Made by a program: the position numbers and the translations under genes. From an uncultured Butyrivibrio sp. (lineage in GTDB: Bacteria > Bacillota > Clostridia > Lachnospirales > Lachnospiraceae): a stretch of DNA of 16,136 nucleotides. Shown piece by piece: positions 6,455 through 15,900 of the stretch. Within the stretch, counting starts at the first letter, position 1. Each line of letters begins with the position of its first letter. The stretch covers positions 1 through 16,136 of the forward strand of contig CAMVRW010000021.1 in the NCBI GenBank assembly GCA_947169985.1, given 5' to 3'. The notes under the pieces are model-generated. The model worked only from the letters and a program-made list of their open reading frames with translations, was not told the DNA's origin and made no database searches.

Positions 6455-7336
6455 ATGAAAGGAATCGGATTGTTTATGTCTGAACCCGTACAGGTTAAAA
6501 GAGTGGCTTTGCCTGAAGATACTCTTGCAAGGCTCATTACCCCGGAAAGGGCAAGAGCTCTTTTGAAAAAGGGAGTATATACCTATGGAATTCTTAAGGA
6601 AGGTCAGAGGAGTCTGATGGGAGTATGCATATTTTCCCTCTCCGATGATGTCCCTCTGGCTGTCAGCCTCGAAGAACTCTATGTGCTTAAAGAATATAGG
6701 GGGAACGGATACGGGAGGATTCTGCTTGAAAAATTGATGGAAGAGCTACAAAAAGACAAAATCCGGTATGTTCTTTATAAGAAGGTATCAGAGAAGATCG
6801 ATGAGGTTTTTGAATGTTACGACTATGCCATAAAAAACGGATTTGTCCCATCTGTAATAGATGAAAAGATCCTTTACTACGATATTGTAAGTTTATTGGG
6901 CAGAAACTTTGAGAACAAAGAGAGCGAAATAAAAAAGGAGCTGGACAAAGTCGTCAGATTTAAAGATCTGTCAGGTGAAGAAATAATAAGGTTTAACGAA
7001 AAAAAGGACCATGGTTTTTATAAGATAAGGCTTAAATCATTTGATGAAAAACTGACTCATTTCTTTATGGATAAAGGAGAAATCCTGGGAGTGGCAAAGG
7101 CTGTAAGAGATGGAGCCAAGGTGATTTTAAACAACATCTATTTAAAGCCGGAAATTAACCTGACTCAAAATTATGAGGCGCTTTTGATAGAGTTTGTGCG
7201 GGCAGCAGCCCATGATGAAAGCATTGAGCTTGTTGTTATACAGACAGTGGGAAATGAGAGAAAAGAAATCGTCAAAAAGCTTCTGGGCAGGTCAAATGCA
7301 GAATATCCTGCAACAGAGCTTGTGAGATATCTTTGA
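6455..7336 (+). CDS. GNAT-family acetyltransferase-like protein, two-domain
   Basis: The 293-residue product has an N-terminal GNAT domain (about 12-145). LEELYVLKEYRGNGYGRILLEKL carries the acyl-CoA pyrophosphate-binding motif A, with R82-G-N-G-Y-G87, and YAIKNGF (124-130) is the usual late helix and turn. The C-terminal half (about 165-293) looks like a second, degenerate GNAT-like fold with no motif A: FKDLSGEEIIRF, then a strand pair at MDKGEILGVAKAVRDG, then a helix at 239-252. The substrate is unknown. It is first in a packed operon, 18 bases before the 1024-residue protein, so it may modify an operon product. ATG 6476 (MSEPVQ) is an equally plausible start, with AAAGGA 12 bases upstream; ATG 6455 has a weaker site. 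No strong promoter is seen. Confidence 0.8.
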   Translation: MKGIGLFMSEPVQVKRVALPEDTLARLITPERARALLKKGVYTYGILKEGQRSLMGVCIFSLSDDVPLAVSLEELYVLKEYRGNGYGRILLEKLMEELQKDKIRYVLYKKVSEKIDEVFECYDYAIKNGFVPSVIDEKILYYDIVSLLGRNFENKESEIKKELDKVVRFKDLSGEEIIRFNEKKDHGFYKIRLKSFDEKLTHFFMDKGEILGVAKAVRDGAKVILNNIYLKPEINLTQNYEALLIEFVRAAAHDESIELVVIQTVGNERKEIVKKLLGRSNAEYPATELVRYL

Positions 7337-7354
7337 AGGCAAGGAGGAAATCAG

Positions 7355-10300
7355 ATGAAAGGCGATCTGGAAAGAAGTGATATAGAGCTATTTAAAAACA
7401 GCGAAAATATACAGATAAATGAGGAAACTAAGAAGTATTTTGAAAATAAGAATCTTCTGGATATATCAATGATCCGTGAGGAGTCTGTAGACAGTATTCT
7501 TAAAAAGAACAAGGAAACAGAAAAGCTGGATCTAAAGGATGATGAGATTTCCGAAAAAAGTGAGAATCAGGAGATACTGATCAATGATCACAGTATGATG
7601 GATGCTTATGTCGAAGATATAAAAGGAGCAGATAAAGAGCTTGATAGACAAAGAGCTGAAAAAGAAAAGGGAATTCTTTATAAAGAGTTCTTTGATAGCT
7701 ATATTAATGATCTTAAGAATAAAATTGCTCTATACCAAAGACATACTAAAGATACGAAAAAAGACTCTGTTCAGTATCAGCGACTTATTGATTCTCTCGC
7801 TAATGTCAGAACTATTTTAAATTCAAGGGATCAGGATATAAATAAACTTATTGATTCGGTCCTCTATCTCTCAGAAGCGGCAAACGCTTACTATGACACG
7901 CATAGAGGAAGCAGACGGACAGATGAGGGAAAGGCCAGGAAAAAAATGGCCAAAGATATAAGGGACTTTATGAGGGATTTTTTCTTCGGAATGTCATTTA
8001 GCTATGGGGATAGTGGCGCTACGGACCCTGACATCGCAGTTCCTGCTGATGCCGAAAAAAAGCGTGTAAACAAGAGTATTAAGGATTTTGATAAGGCATA
8101 TAAAAACTGGTGCACCAACTTTGCCAAAGATGAGATCATAGATGAAAGGATTCATGTCAGAGAAAAGTTTTCTCTGTTTAAAGCTTATGAAGAAGATATA
8201 CAAAAATATAAGGCAATTCACAGTGAAACAGAAGAAGAAGATATGCCCTATGTAATACGGCAGTATGACATGTTAAGTGAACAGTGTCATTTCCTTGATC
8301 TGCTGGAGGAGCAAGAAGGCAAGAGAGTATTAAAAGATAAAAATAACAAAGAGATGCTTTCCCTGGATGAGGAAATAGAAAAATACGCTGAAGATCAAGG
8401 GGATGAGGAAAAAGAAGAGAAAATATCTTTTACAGGAAAAAATGAAGGACTGAGTGATAAAACGGTAAAAGCCCTGGAAGAGGTAGATAAGTGGTTTGTA
8501 AGAAACTCTTATAATGGCGGTTTTATGGGAAATATAGCGGATCGGTTTAAGAATAACAATTCCGAGATCGTAAAGTTACTGCTGGCTAAGACCAAGAGAG
8601 AGAGGCTCTACATCTACTATCTTCTGGAGACAGACCACAGGAAAGACCCATCCCTCGTTGATGTTCATGACGCAATGGATAATTATGTTCCAAAGCTTGA
8701 TCTTATCAAGAGCACAATACTGGCCACACCGCTTAAGTTCTACAGCCGCTTTGCAGGTGACTATGTCTATATGCACAAGTTATCTGATGCCTTGAGAGCC
8801 AACAAGAATAATAAGCAGATGCTTATAAGATTTTCTGAACTCAATGCGGAAACAAAAAAGGACAAGAAAAAGAAAGAGGCTCTCTTAGAAGCCAAAAAAA
8901 ATGGCCAAGCACTAACTCCCCGGGAAAGACTTGACGTTGCAGCCATTGAACGAGATCTGTCGCTTAAGGACGCCTATAGAGTCATGAAAAAACTCAGAAA
9001 TAAGCAGACAGAACTTGAAGTGACAGACAACACTGATAAAAAGCATGAGATACAGGAAGAAATCGACAAGCTGACCCGGGATGCAAAAGAGAGCCTGCGG
9101 GACCTTATCGAAAAAGACAAGCAGGTAGGAGAAGTCAGGAAGGCCCTCGGCCTGGATAAAGGCAAGGTGGGAGATAAAAATGCGCCTTTAGATGTGAAGG
9201 AAGAGAATGACAACAGCCAGGTCCAACAATTCAGCGGTGAACTTGACAGCTTTGCCGGAGCTCAGCAAACTCTTTCAACAATCTCCACTGCTGCATCCAC
9301 GTTATCAAAAGTCAGCTGGGGGCTGGATGAAGCGGCATCCAAGGAACTTAGCTCTATTTTGGGCACTGACGTAGGTATTTCATTTGCGGTAGCGAGTAAT
9401 CTGTTATCTTTCTTTGCTTCAGCTTATGCCCTGAGTTTTGCAGCAAACATGCATGCGGGAGATATTATGAAGACTATAATTTCCCTGGGGCAATCTCTGA
9501 CCAGTGCTGTGTCCAAATTATGGACCACTGCGGAGAAAGCTGAATTTGTTGCAACCCATGGCAGTAATGCAACCTATGTTGCAAGCGAGGCTCTTCAGGC
9601 GACAGGTATTGCGGCCGCCGGAGCCACTATTGCTATTGGCGCTTATACAGCTATTTCCGCAGGTCTTGATTCGCATAATGCCGAAAATGCAAAAAAACTT
9701 CTAAAATCAAAATATACTAATCGTCTGCACAGCAAACAGGAGATACTCGATGATAAGTCATTATCCAAAGATCAGCGGGACGCAGAACTTAAGAAGTCAA
9801 AGGAAGCCAGATATGAAAAGAATATGATAAGGCTCTCAGAGAAACTTAGCGAAAGAAAGGCACTATCAGGTGAGGTTACTATGGTGTCAGGTACTATGGC
9901 ACTTATAGGAGTTTTGATTCCCGGCGTTGGAACGGTGATGTCTCTTGCAGGACTGGGACTTATCCTGGCTCATAAGATTGCGGATCGAAGCATAATGAGG
10001 ACTATAAGAGAAGAGACCTTTGATGAATTTTTCAATTTCCAGGAGTTCTATGATAAGGTCAAGTCCAGAATGGACAATGCAGGAAAGACAATTTATGATC
10101 CGGACAATTTCAAGGACATGCTCAGAAGAAGGCTGGCAGCAGCTGCGGGGTATGCTGATCTTATCTCGGCTCAGATGGGAATAGCAACAAAATATGCAGA
10201 GCTTATATATGAAAAGCTCTTTCCTTCAGATAAACCGGCCGACGGAGACGAACAGATCGAAGGTGATCTTCATGTCGAAATTGACGAAAAGGACAAAAAA

Positions 10301-10429
10301 GTCGATAAGGCGAAAGAAGACGAAAAGAAGGCATATATCCAGATAGTAAAGAGCTTTGGACTTTCTTACAATGAAAAGAAGAAAAAGCCTGCCAAAAAGC
10401 TCCTTGTCAGAAAGATGTGCGGCAGATAA
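7355..10429 (+). CDS. Large charged protein with three hydrophobic helical segments
   Basis: I do not recognise this 1024-residue protein. It has no signal peptide. Residues 1 to about 620 are very rich in Lys, Glu and Asp and mostly helical, with likely coiled coils at about 90-170 and 500-620. A short motif, YYDTHRGSRRTDEGKARKKM (179-198), resembles a motif I vaguely associate with large uncharacterised clostridial proteins. From about 627 the character changes: small, hydrophobic helices at about 672-696, 749-771 (Ala/Gly-rich) and 841-872 (ALIGVLIPGVGTVMSLAGLGLIL) are separated by charged helices. The tail is Lys-rich. A soluble helical body plus hydrophobic hairpins is seen in pore-forming or membrane-inserting effectors, but this is only a resemblance. 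AAGGAGG at 7341-7347 fixes the start. It is 25 bases before a chaperone-fold-like gene. Confidence 0.85.
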   Translation: MKGDLERSDIELFKNSENIQINEETKKYFENKNLLDISMIREESVDSILKKNKETEKLDLKDDEISEKSENQEILINDHSMMDAYVEDIKGADKELDRQRAEKEKGILYKEFFDSYINDLKNKIALYQRHTKDTKKDSVQYQRLIDSLANVRTILNSRDQDINKLIDSVLYLSEAANAYYDTHRGSRRTDEGKARKKMAKDIRDFMRDFFFGMSFSYGDSGATDPDIAVPADAEKKRVNKSIKDFDKAYKNWCTNFAKDEIIDERIHVREKFSLFKAYEEDIQKYKAIHSETEEEDMPYVIRQYDMLSEQCHFLDLLEEQEGKRVLKDKNNKEMLSLDEEIEKYAEDQGDEEKEEKISFTGKNEGLSDKTVKALEEVDKWFVRNSYNGGFMGNIADRFKNNNSEIVKLLLAKTKRERLYIYYLLETDHRKDPSLVDVHDAMDNYVPKLDLIKSTILATPLKFYSRFAGDYVYMHKLSDALRANKNNKQMLIRFSELNAETKKDKKKKEALLEAKKNGQALTPRERLDVAAIERDLSLKDAYRVMKKLRNKQTELEVTDNTDKKHEIQEEIDKLTRDAKESLRDLIEKDKQVGEVRKALGLDKGKVGDKNAPLDVKEENDNSQVQQFSGELDSFAGAQQTLSTISTAASTLSKVSWGLDEAASKELSSILGTDVGISFAVASNLLSFFASAYALSFAANMHAGDIMKTIISLGQSLTSAVSKLWTTAEKAEFVATHGSNATYVASEALQATGIAAAGATIAIGAYTAISAGLDSHNAENAKKLLKSKYTNRLHSKQEILDDKSLSKDQRDAELKKSKEARYEKNMIRLSEKLSERKALSGEVTMVSGTMALIGVLIPGVGTVMSLAGLGLILAHKIADRSIMRTIREETFDEFFNFQEFYDKVKSRMDNAGKTIYDPDNFKDMLRRRLAAAAGYADLISAQMGIATKYAELIYEKLFPSDKPADGDEQIEGDLHVEIDEKDKKVDKAKEDEKKAYIQIVKSFGLSYNEKKKKPAKKLLVRKMCGR

Positions 10430-10454
10430 ATAATCACCAAAGAGGAGAATAAGC

Positions 10455-10997
10455 ATGAATATAAGTGAAAAGAAACAGGAAAGACACGAACTTCTTGAGA
10501 GAATGGAAGACGATCTTCAAAAGGATCTCATTGCAGCTAAGCTGAATACTCCCGAAGAGGAAAACGGGCACGAGATTCTAAGTGTAATGTATGATGCGCT
10601 TGGAATGGAGGAAGATCCTGTATTCGGTGAGTTTTACTTTCTGGATATACCGGACGAAGAGGCAGAGGTTCAGCATTTTTGCGCAACCCTGACACTGGCT
10701 GATGATGTAGAAAGTGAGCATCTGCCGGAACTTTTTGAGGCTATGAGCTACATAAATGCAGCTTTGCCCTGCGGCTCATACAGGCTGGATATGGACAAAA
10801 AGTATCTCTCATTCCACCTGGCAGTGCCCTTAAGTATTGATATGGACAAAGAGGCACTCTATGAGGAGATGCATATTGTATTGGCAAATGCCATCTCTAT
10901 CTGCGATGTTTACATGGATCTCATTCTTAAGATCATGGCCGGCACAGAGACACTGGATTATGTTAAGGAAGTCCTTAACCCTATGAGGAACGAGTAA
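10455..10997 (+). CDS. YbjN-like (type III secretion chaperone-fold) protein
   Basis: The 180-residue acidic cytoplasmic protein begins with a charged helix (1-30). Residues about 56-165 follow the YbjN plan: strands FGEFYFLDI and HFCATLTLADDV, a helix with LPELFEAMSYINAALPCGSYRLD, strand KYLSFHLAVPL, and a C-terminal helix ending in an IMAGTETL turn. YbjN proteins share the fold of type III secretion class I chaperones. Some are annotated as sensory transduction regulators, but a general activity is not established. The position directly after the 1024-residue gene (25 bases, AGAGGAG at 10441-10447) and 4 bases before the next gene suggests that it binds the large protein or another operon product. 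The family call is from sequence pattern and is moderately sure; the chaperone role is inferred. Confidence 0.7.
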   Translation: MNISEKKQERHELLERMEDDLQKDLIAAKLNTPEEENGHEILSVMYDALGMEEDPVFGEFYFLDIPDEEAEVQHFCATLTLADDVESEHLPELFEAMSYINAALPCGSYRLDMDKKYLSFHLAVPLSIDMDKEALYEEMHIVLANAISICDVYMDLILKIMAGTETLDYVKEVLNPMRNE

Positions 10998-11001
10998 AAA
11001 T

Positions 11002-11856
11002 ATGGAAGTGATAACTATCACCGGTGACAATGCACTGGATTTTTCAGATTATGTCAGCGAGGACATTTTAAGCTTCCTTGATCGGGAATTTTTCAGAGGA
11101 CTTGGGGTAGTTGACAATTACTTAAGTCCCGTGGGAGCTATCGTCTATGAGCTGATGGAATATGACAGCGAAAAAGATATCAAAAGCCGCATATACTCGT
11201 TCAAGGTGGAAGGTGATGAGGTTGCAGACCTGATCATGTCCCAATATCGGGAGGATGTCGGAGAGGAAAACGTGGTGGAGAGCCTCTATGAGTTTGCAGA
11301 CGAGGAGACGGAGCACTATTTTAAGCACTACGGGTTTGAGTCTGAGAGGATGGAATCCATCGAGCTGCAATTAAGCGCAAAAGACATAAAAAGCATAGTG
11401 GAGAAGAACGGAACCAAGAAAATTCCGTCCTATATAAAAAGCCTTTCGGAGATATCTCCCCTGCAGTACAGGGAGTATTTGAAAAAACTCCTTGTTCACG
11501 GGCAATTTGGAATATTGGAGGATCTGGCCTACCTTCCGGTGACCTGGTTTGACGGGGACGTATCCTTCTGTTCCATGGCCGACGGCAAGATAGACGGCAT
11601 TTTTTTGATCCGCAGATTACCATCGGGAACTCTTTTGCCCTGCCTTTTTACATCCTTTGGTATCGATTCAAGAAAGAATCTTGGATTTCTTATGTTTTCT
11701 GCAATTCAAAGGGTGGCGGAGAAATGCGAAGATGGCACAAAAGTGATAATACGTCGTCGCAACACCGATGTAAGGAGCCTTACAGACAAGCTTTTTCCCG
11801 GTAAAAAAGGACCTTTGGTATTCATAGGTAAGAGAGCAGAAGGGGAGGTGAGCTAA
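11002..11856 (+). CDS. Tandem GNAT-like protein, apparent distant paralogue of the first operon gene
   Basis: The 284-residue product has no clear acyl-CoA motif. Its layout matches the first operon gene: an N-terminal GNAT-like half with strand SPVGAIVYELME, strand KSRIYSFKVE followed by a helix where motif A would be, and YFKHYGF (106-112), which corresponds to YAIKNGF there. Both then have a strand ending in DI and a second half starting SLSEISPLQYREYL (compare DLSGEEIIRF). The second half has strands SFCSMADGKIDGIFLIRR and a helix near 227-241. It is probably cytoplasmic. With motif A lost in both halves, it may bind rather than catalyse. It starts 4 bases after the YbjN-like gene and its TAA overlaps the next ATG by one base, so translational coupling is likely. 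Homology to GNAT is inferred by eye. Confidence 0.65.
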   Translation: MEVITITGDNALDFSDYVSEDILSFLDREFFRGLGVVDNYLSPVGAIVYELMEYDSEKDIKSRIYSFKVEGDEVADLIMSQYREDVGEENVVESLYEFADEETEHYFKHYGFESERMESIELQLSAKDIKSIVEKNGTKKIPSYIKSLSEISPLQYREYLKKLLVHGQFGILEDLAYLPVTWFDGDVSFCSMADGKIDGIFLIRRLPSGTLLPCLFTSFGIDSRKNLGFLMFSAIQRVAEKCEDGTKVIIRRRNTDVRSLTDKLFPGKKGPLVFIGKRAEGEVS

Positions 11857-12881
11857 TGATGACAGATATTATAAACGTTGCTATTAACCTCATAGCTGCT
11901 CTTATAACGCTGTGGGTCTTTGTGTTGTTTCTGAAAAATAACCACAGAGATCATAAAGCAGTCTCGGCCTATTTTTTCCTTGTACTTGCTGCGCTTATCA
12001 TGGGCATAGTGGGAGTGGCTATAGAGTTTGTTGAAGGACCTGCGAATTCGGGGCCGCATGCACTGGCAGTGTTTCTGGAATTTATATATGAGGCCTGTAT
12101 TGATCTGTCACTGGCGATCTGGTTTTTGTACTCCTCTTTTAAGACCTATGACAGTATTGATTATATAAAGCGCAAATTGCTGAGATATTCAGCTCCTATT
12201 GCTATTATTTTTCTTTTGGATGTGGTGAATCTGTTTACCGGAATGTTCTGGTACTATGACAGCAATGTGGTATACCATTCTACGGATTTTTATGACTATT
12301 GGGGTATGGCCCGTTATATTTACCTTATCATGTCGATCTATCAGTTCAGAAATTATAAAAAGGAAAACGGTAAGCAGCAGTTTTTCACAATTTGGATATA
12401 TGTAATACCTGTAGCTTTTGGAACCATTGCAGAGTCACTGACCGGTCATACCTTTTTTACTCTGGGTATTGCAGTAGGTACTGCTCTTTTATATATGCTG
12501 TTTAGGGAAAAGGAAAAATATACAGATGATGAGAGCGGTTTTTACAATCTGCAATATCTTGGCAGATTAGAGGATCAGGTAAATAAAGGAGAGCGTGAGC
12601 CCCGTATAGCCATAAGGCTCAGCCTGCTTCAGAATAAAGACGTAGATGAGTTTTATAACCAGCTGAAAACTATACTTCCTGAGGGGTGCGATACCGTAAG
12701 GACAGACGATAATACCTTTATCACTCTTGTGTACAGTGATGCCAGGGGACTGGCCAATCTGCTTACGGAAGACATTCACATGATCGCAGAAAGTCAGAAA
12801 ATTCCTGTAGAGGTAGAAACTTTTACAAAAGACAGAAATGAATCGTCCATCCATTTTTTGGCCGGGTTAAAGCAAAAATGA
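11856..12881 (+). CDS. 7-TM membrane protein with degenerate GGDEF domain
   Basis: The 341-residue product has seven hydrophobic segments at about 5-27, 34-58, 68-94, 109-133, 147-164, 176-195 and 199-216, like the 7-TM sensor regions attached to histidine kinases and diguanylate cyclases. The cytoplasmic part begins YTDDESGFYNLQYLGRLEDQV (222 on), the equivalent of the D-x-L-T-G-L-x-N-R start of GGDEF domains. The signature loop falls at 284-288 and reads DDNTF in place of GGDEF, and the domain is short, about 120 residues. Cyclic-di-GMP synthesis is therefore very unlikely; the domain may bind nucleotide or a partner. GGGAGGTG at 11842-11849 serves the ATG at 11856, which overlaps the previous stop. 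It appears to be the membrane component of the operon. GGDEF ancestry is my reading and needs a profile search. Confidence 0.75.
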   Translation: MMTDIINVAINLIAALITLWVFVLFLKNNHRDHKAVSAYFFLVLAALIMGIVGVAIEFVEGPANSGPHALAVFLEFIYEACIDLSLAIWFLYSSFKTYDSIDYIKRKLLRYSAPIAIIFLLDVVNLFTGMFWYYDSNVVYHSTDFYDYWGMARYIYLIMSIYQFRNYKKENGKQQFFTIWIYVIPVAFGTIAESLTGHTFFTLGIAVGTALLYMLFREKEKYTDDESGFYNLQYLGRLEDQVNKGEREPRIAIRLSLLQNKDVDEFYNQLKTILPEGCDTVRTDDNTFITLVYSDARGLANLLTEDIHMIAESQKIPVEVETFTKDRNESSIHFLAGLKQK

Positions 12882-12933
12882 AAAAGCCGATAGTATATCT
12901 GAGAAATGTTCATATGAAGGAGATAACGCATAA

Positions 12934-15900
12934 ATGAGCAGATTTAAGAGGCTGATCGCTGCGGTTTTATCTGCAGTTTTCCTTACAACGTCCGGTATAA
13001 CCTCAGACTTCACTTCGGTGGTGACTCTGGCTGCTGAGGCCACAGTTTTAAATGACTTCGCAAATGTTTTTCCGGCGGGAATAACTCTTTATTCTGATAC
13101 CTTTCCGGGACTGCATGTTACATATGATGCCCGGGAGAGCTATCTCATAAAGGAAGGTAAAAATGAGATAACTCTTGGAGTTCTTTTGCAGGATAAAGAA
13201 CTTGCAGCAAAGTCTCTGCCTGCTCTTAACACCATTTTCGGCAAGGTAGTGCTTCCTTCTAAAGAGGGCACATTAACCTTTAAAAAGACCTTTGTAACTG
13301 GTATCAAGACAAAGGAGTATGAGGAACTTGTTCTAAAGACAGGTAATCTTTCACTGTATGAAATGGTAAAGAGCCTTGCTTCCAAGGATGCAAAAGAGGC
13401 TGTCAGTTCATATACAAGCTTTCTTTTAAAGATGTCAGAGGTTGTCCAGTACATTCAGAGCGAAGAAAGTGCAGAGAAAAGTTTAGAGGAAGGTGCAGAG
13501 GAAAGTGTATCTCCTCAAGAGCCGGATACGCCAAATGAAAATGGGTCAGAGGAAGATGATACCTTACCTTCTTTATGTGACCGCACTATCCTTATTTATC
13601 TTGATGGTACAAATCTTGAGACGGATGGCGGCTCCGGCACAAAAAATCTTTTGGATCTTTTGAGAGTCAAGATGCCTGAAGGGATAAAAATCTATGTTGT
13701 TACAGGTGGTACCAAGACCTGGCATATGAATGATCCCAAGGCCTACAGGGATTATGCTAAAAACCTGCTTTATCCCGACAAATATGACAGTGATCTGACT
13801 CCTGCAGAAAAAGCCAGAATAGATAATCTGGCAGGGGATCTTCGCACCAAATACGGGACAGATATAAATGGACTTCAGCTGTGGGAGGTTGTAAGTGACG
13901 ACGCAGGCAACAGGATGGTAAATCGTCAGACCTACGCAGGACAGTATATGACGAATCCGAGATTCTTTGCACAGATTGTCGACTACGTAGCTCCACAGGA
14001 CCCGTCAGGTAAATATGATCTTATAATCTGGGATCACGGCGGAGGTCTTGACGGATATGGCTCGGATGAGCTTCTTGAACAATACATGGAAGACCATAAA
14101 GGGCAAAATCTGAGTAACCTTCCGGATACAATGTTTAGCCTTGAGCAAATGAGACAGGCCATTGCAGAGAGTGACTATATTATAAATGGCGGAAAGTTCG
14201 ATTTTATAGGCTTTGATGCCTGTCTGATGGGCAACTATGAGGTTGTTTCTACTCTTAAGGATCTTTCTTATTATTACATAGGATCAGAGGAGCTTGTACC
14301 CGGCGGAGGCTGGGATTATATGGCTCTGTTTACCGAGCTTTCAAAGAATCCCGGTATAAGCACAAAGGCACTGGGCGAGAAGGTTGTAAATTCATTTATT
14401 GATCAGTACAAGAGCAATGGTGAATCGACACTCTCTGTTATTGATATGACTGGTGTTGATGAGCTTGATGCTGCAATCTCAAGCTTTGCAGTGCTTCTTT
14501 TGAAGGAACTTGAGGATAATCAGATCAATCCTTCGATTTACCTTGAAATTATGAATAACGCAGGAAAGAGGGCTCATTTTGGCAACAGGAACGGATATTA
14601 TACGTCTAATTATCTTGATCTCAAGAGGTTTATAACACCATTTACAAGCAATGATCAGGGATTTTCGCAAGAACTGAGGAATGCAGGATTAGAGGTACTG
14701 GACAAGCTTGATGAATGCGTATTGTCTAACAGGTTTCTGGAGAAAGATGTAGATAACGGTGGCCTTAGTATTTATTTTCCTCTTGCTGCATATTATGAGA
14801 GAGATTATACCAAGGACAGTGTCGTACTCAACAATACAGCCAGTGATGCTATTAAGATATACAACGAATCAAATATAAATAAAGAGTATAAGCAGGCTGT
14901 GGCCAGATTTGCCCTTTTGAGTGTGGCAGGAAAAATGGTAGGAGAGGATTGGCGTGAGTCGACTATATCTACCGGAGAAGAACTTTTAAACAAAATTAAG
15001 AATGATCAGTACTGGAGGGACAACTGGAGATTTCTCTATGAGGCTGCAGAGGTCGATGAAAGTGATGTAAATGACCCGATTCTGAAGGACTTTGAAAGAA
15101 TTATTGCTGACAGGATAACCAGTAGCGATATCATAGTAACTAAGCCGGATTCGGTTTCTAAAGATGATCCGGCGATGGTGACGGTTGACAAACCGCAATC
15201 TCTGGCAGAGGGAGATGTGGTAGAAGTAAAGATTGAGCTCTATCAAAAAGACTCCAATAACGAACTCCAAAATGTCGGATCATTAGGAAATACAAGTCAG
15301 TATTCGAAATATAAAAACCAAGAAGGCGACGCAGCTGTTTACAGCGTAGATCCTTATGATATGGTGTGGTACCTTCTAAATGGACAGATGTGCAGTATGT
15401 ATATCACTACTGCATATGATGATGGCAGCTACAAGGGATATATTCCCGTGTGCTACTGGACAGATGCGCAAAGTGCTTCCAATATGAATATGGCAAGCGG
15501 TGAGTCCAGAACTGATTATTTAAAGAGAGCTGCAGGGGAAGGAAAAGTTACGACCATATATCTCAATGTCGTATCTGACAAGAGCGGAGACAATTTTAAA
15601 GTGGTGAGCTACAGTTCTTTGAACTCCGGTAACGGTGCTGTAGAAGCTGCGAGTACAAATCTGAACAATCTTGCAAACAGCTATTATGAGCTTCTTGGAG
15701 GAATGGACAATTTCTTTACTGTAAAAGAGACTCCTACGGTTTTCTCTCTTGGAACCATCTATCATAAAGAACAGGAAAAGCTAAGCGTCACCAAGGACTA
15801 CATTACTGGTGGTGATAATACACATATAGGAGTTAGTTATTATTTAAGTGATACCTACGGAAATAATTACTATATTCATGACTATAATTTAGGCGAAGGC

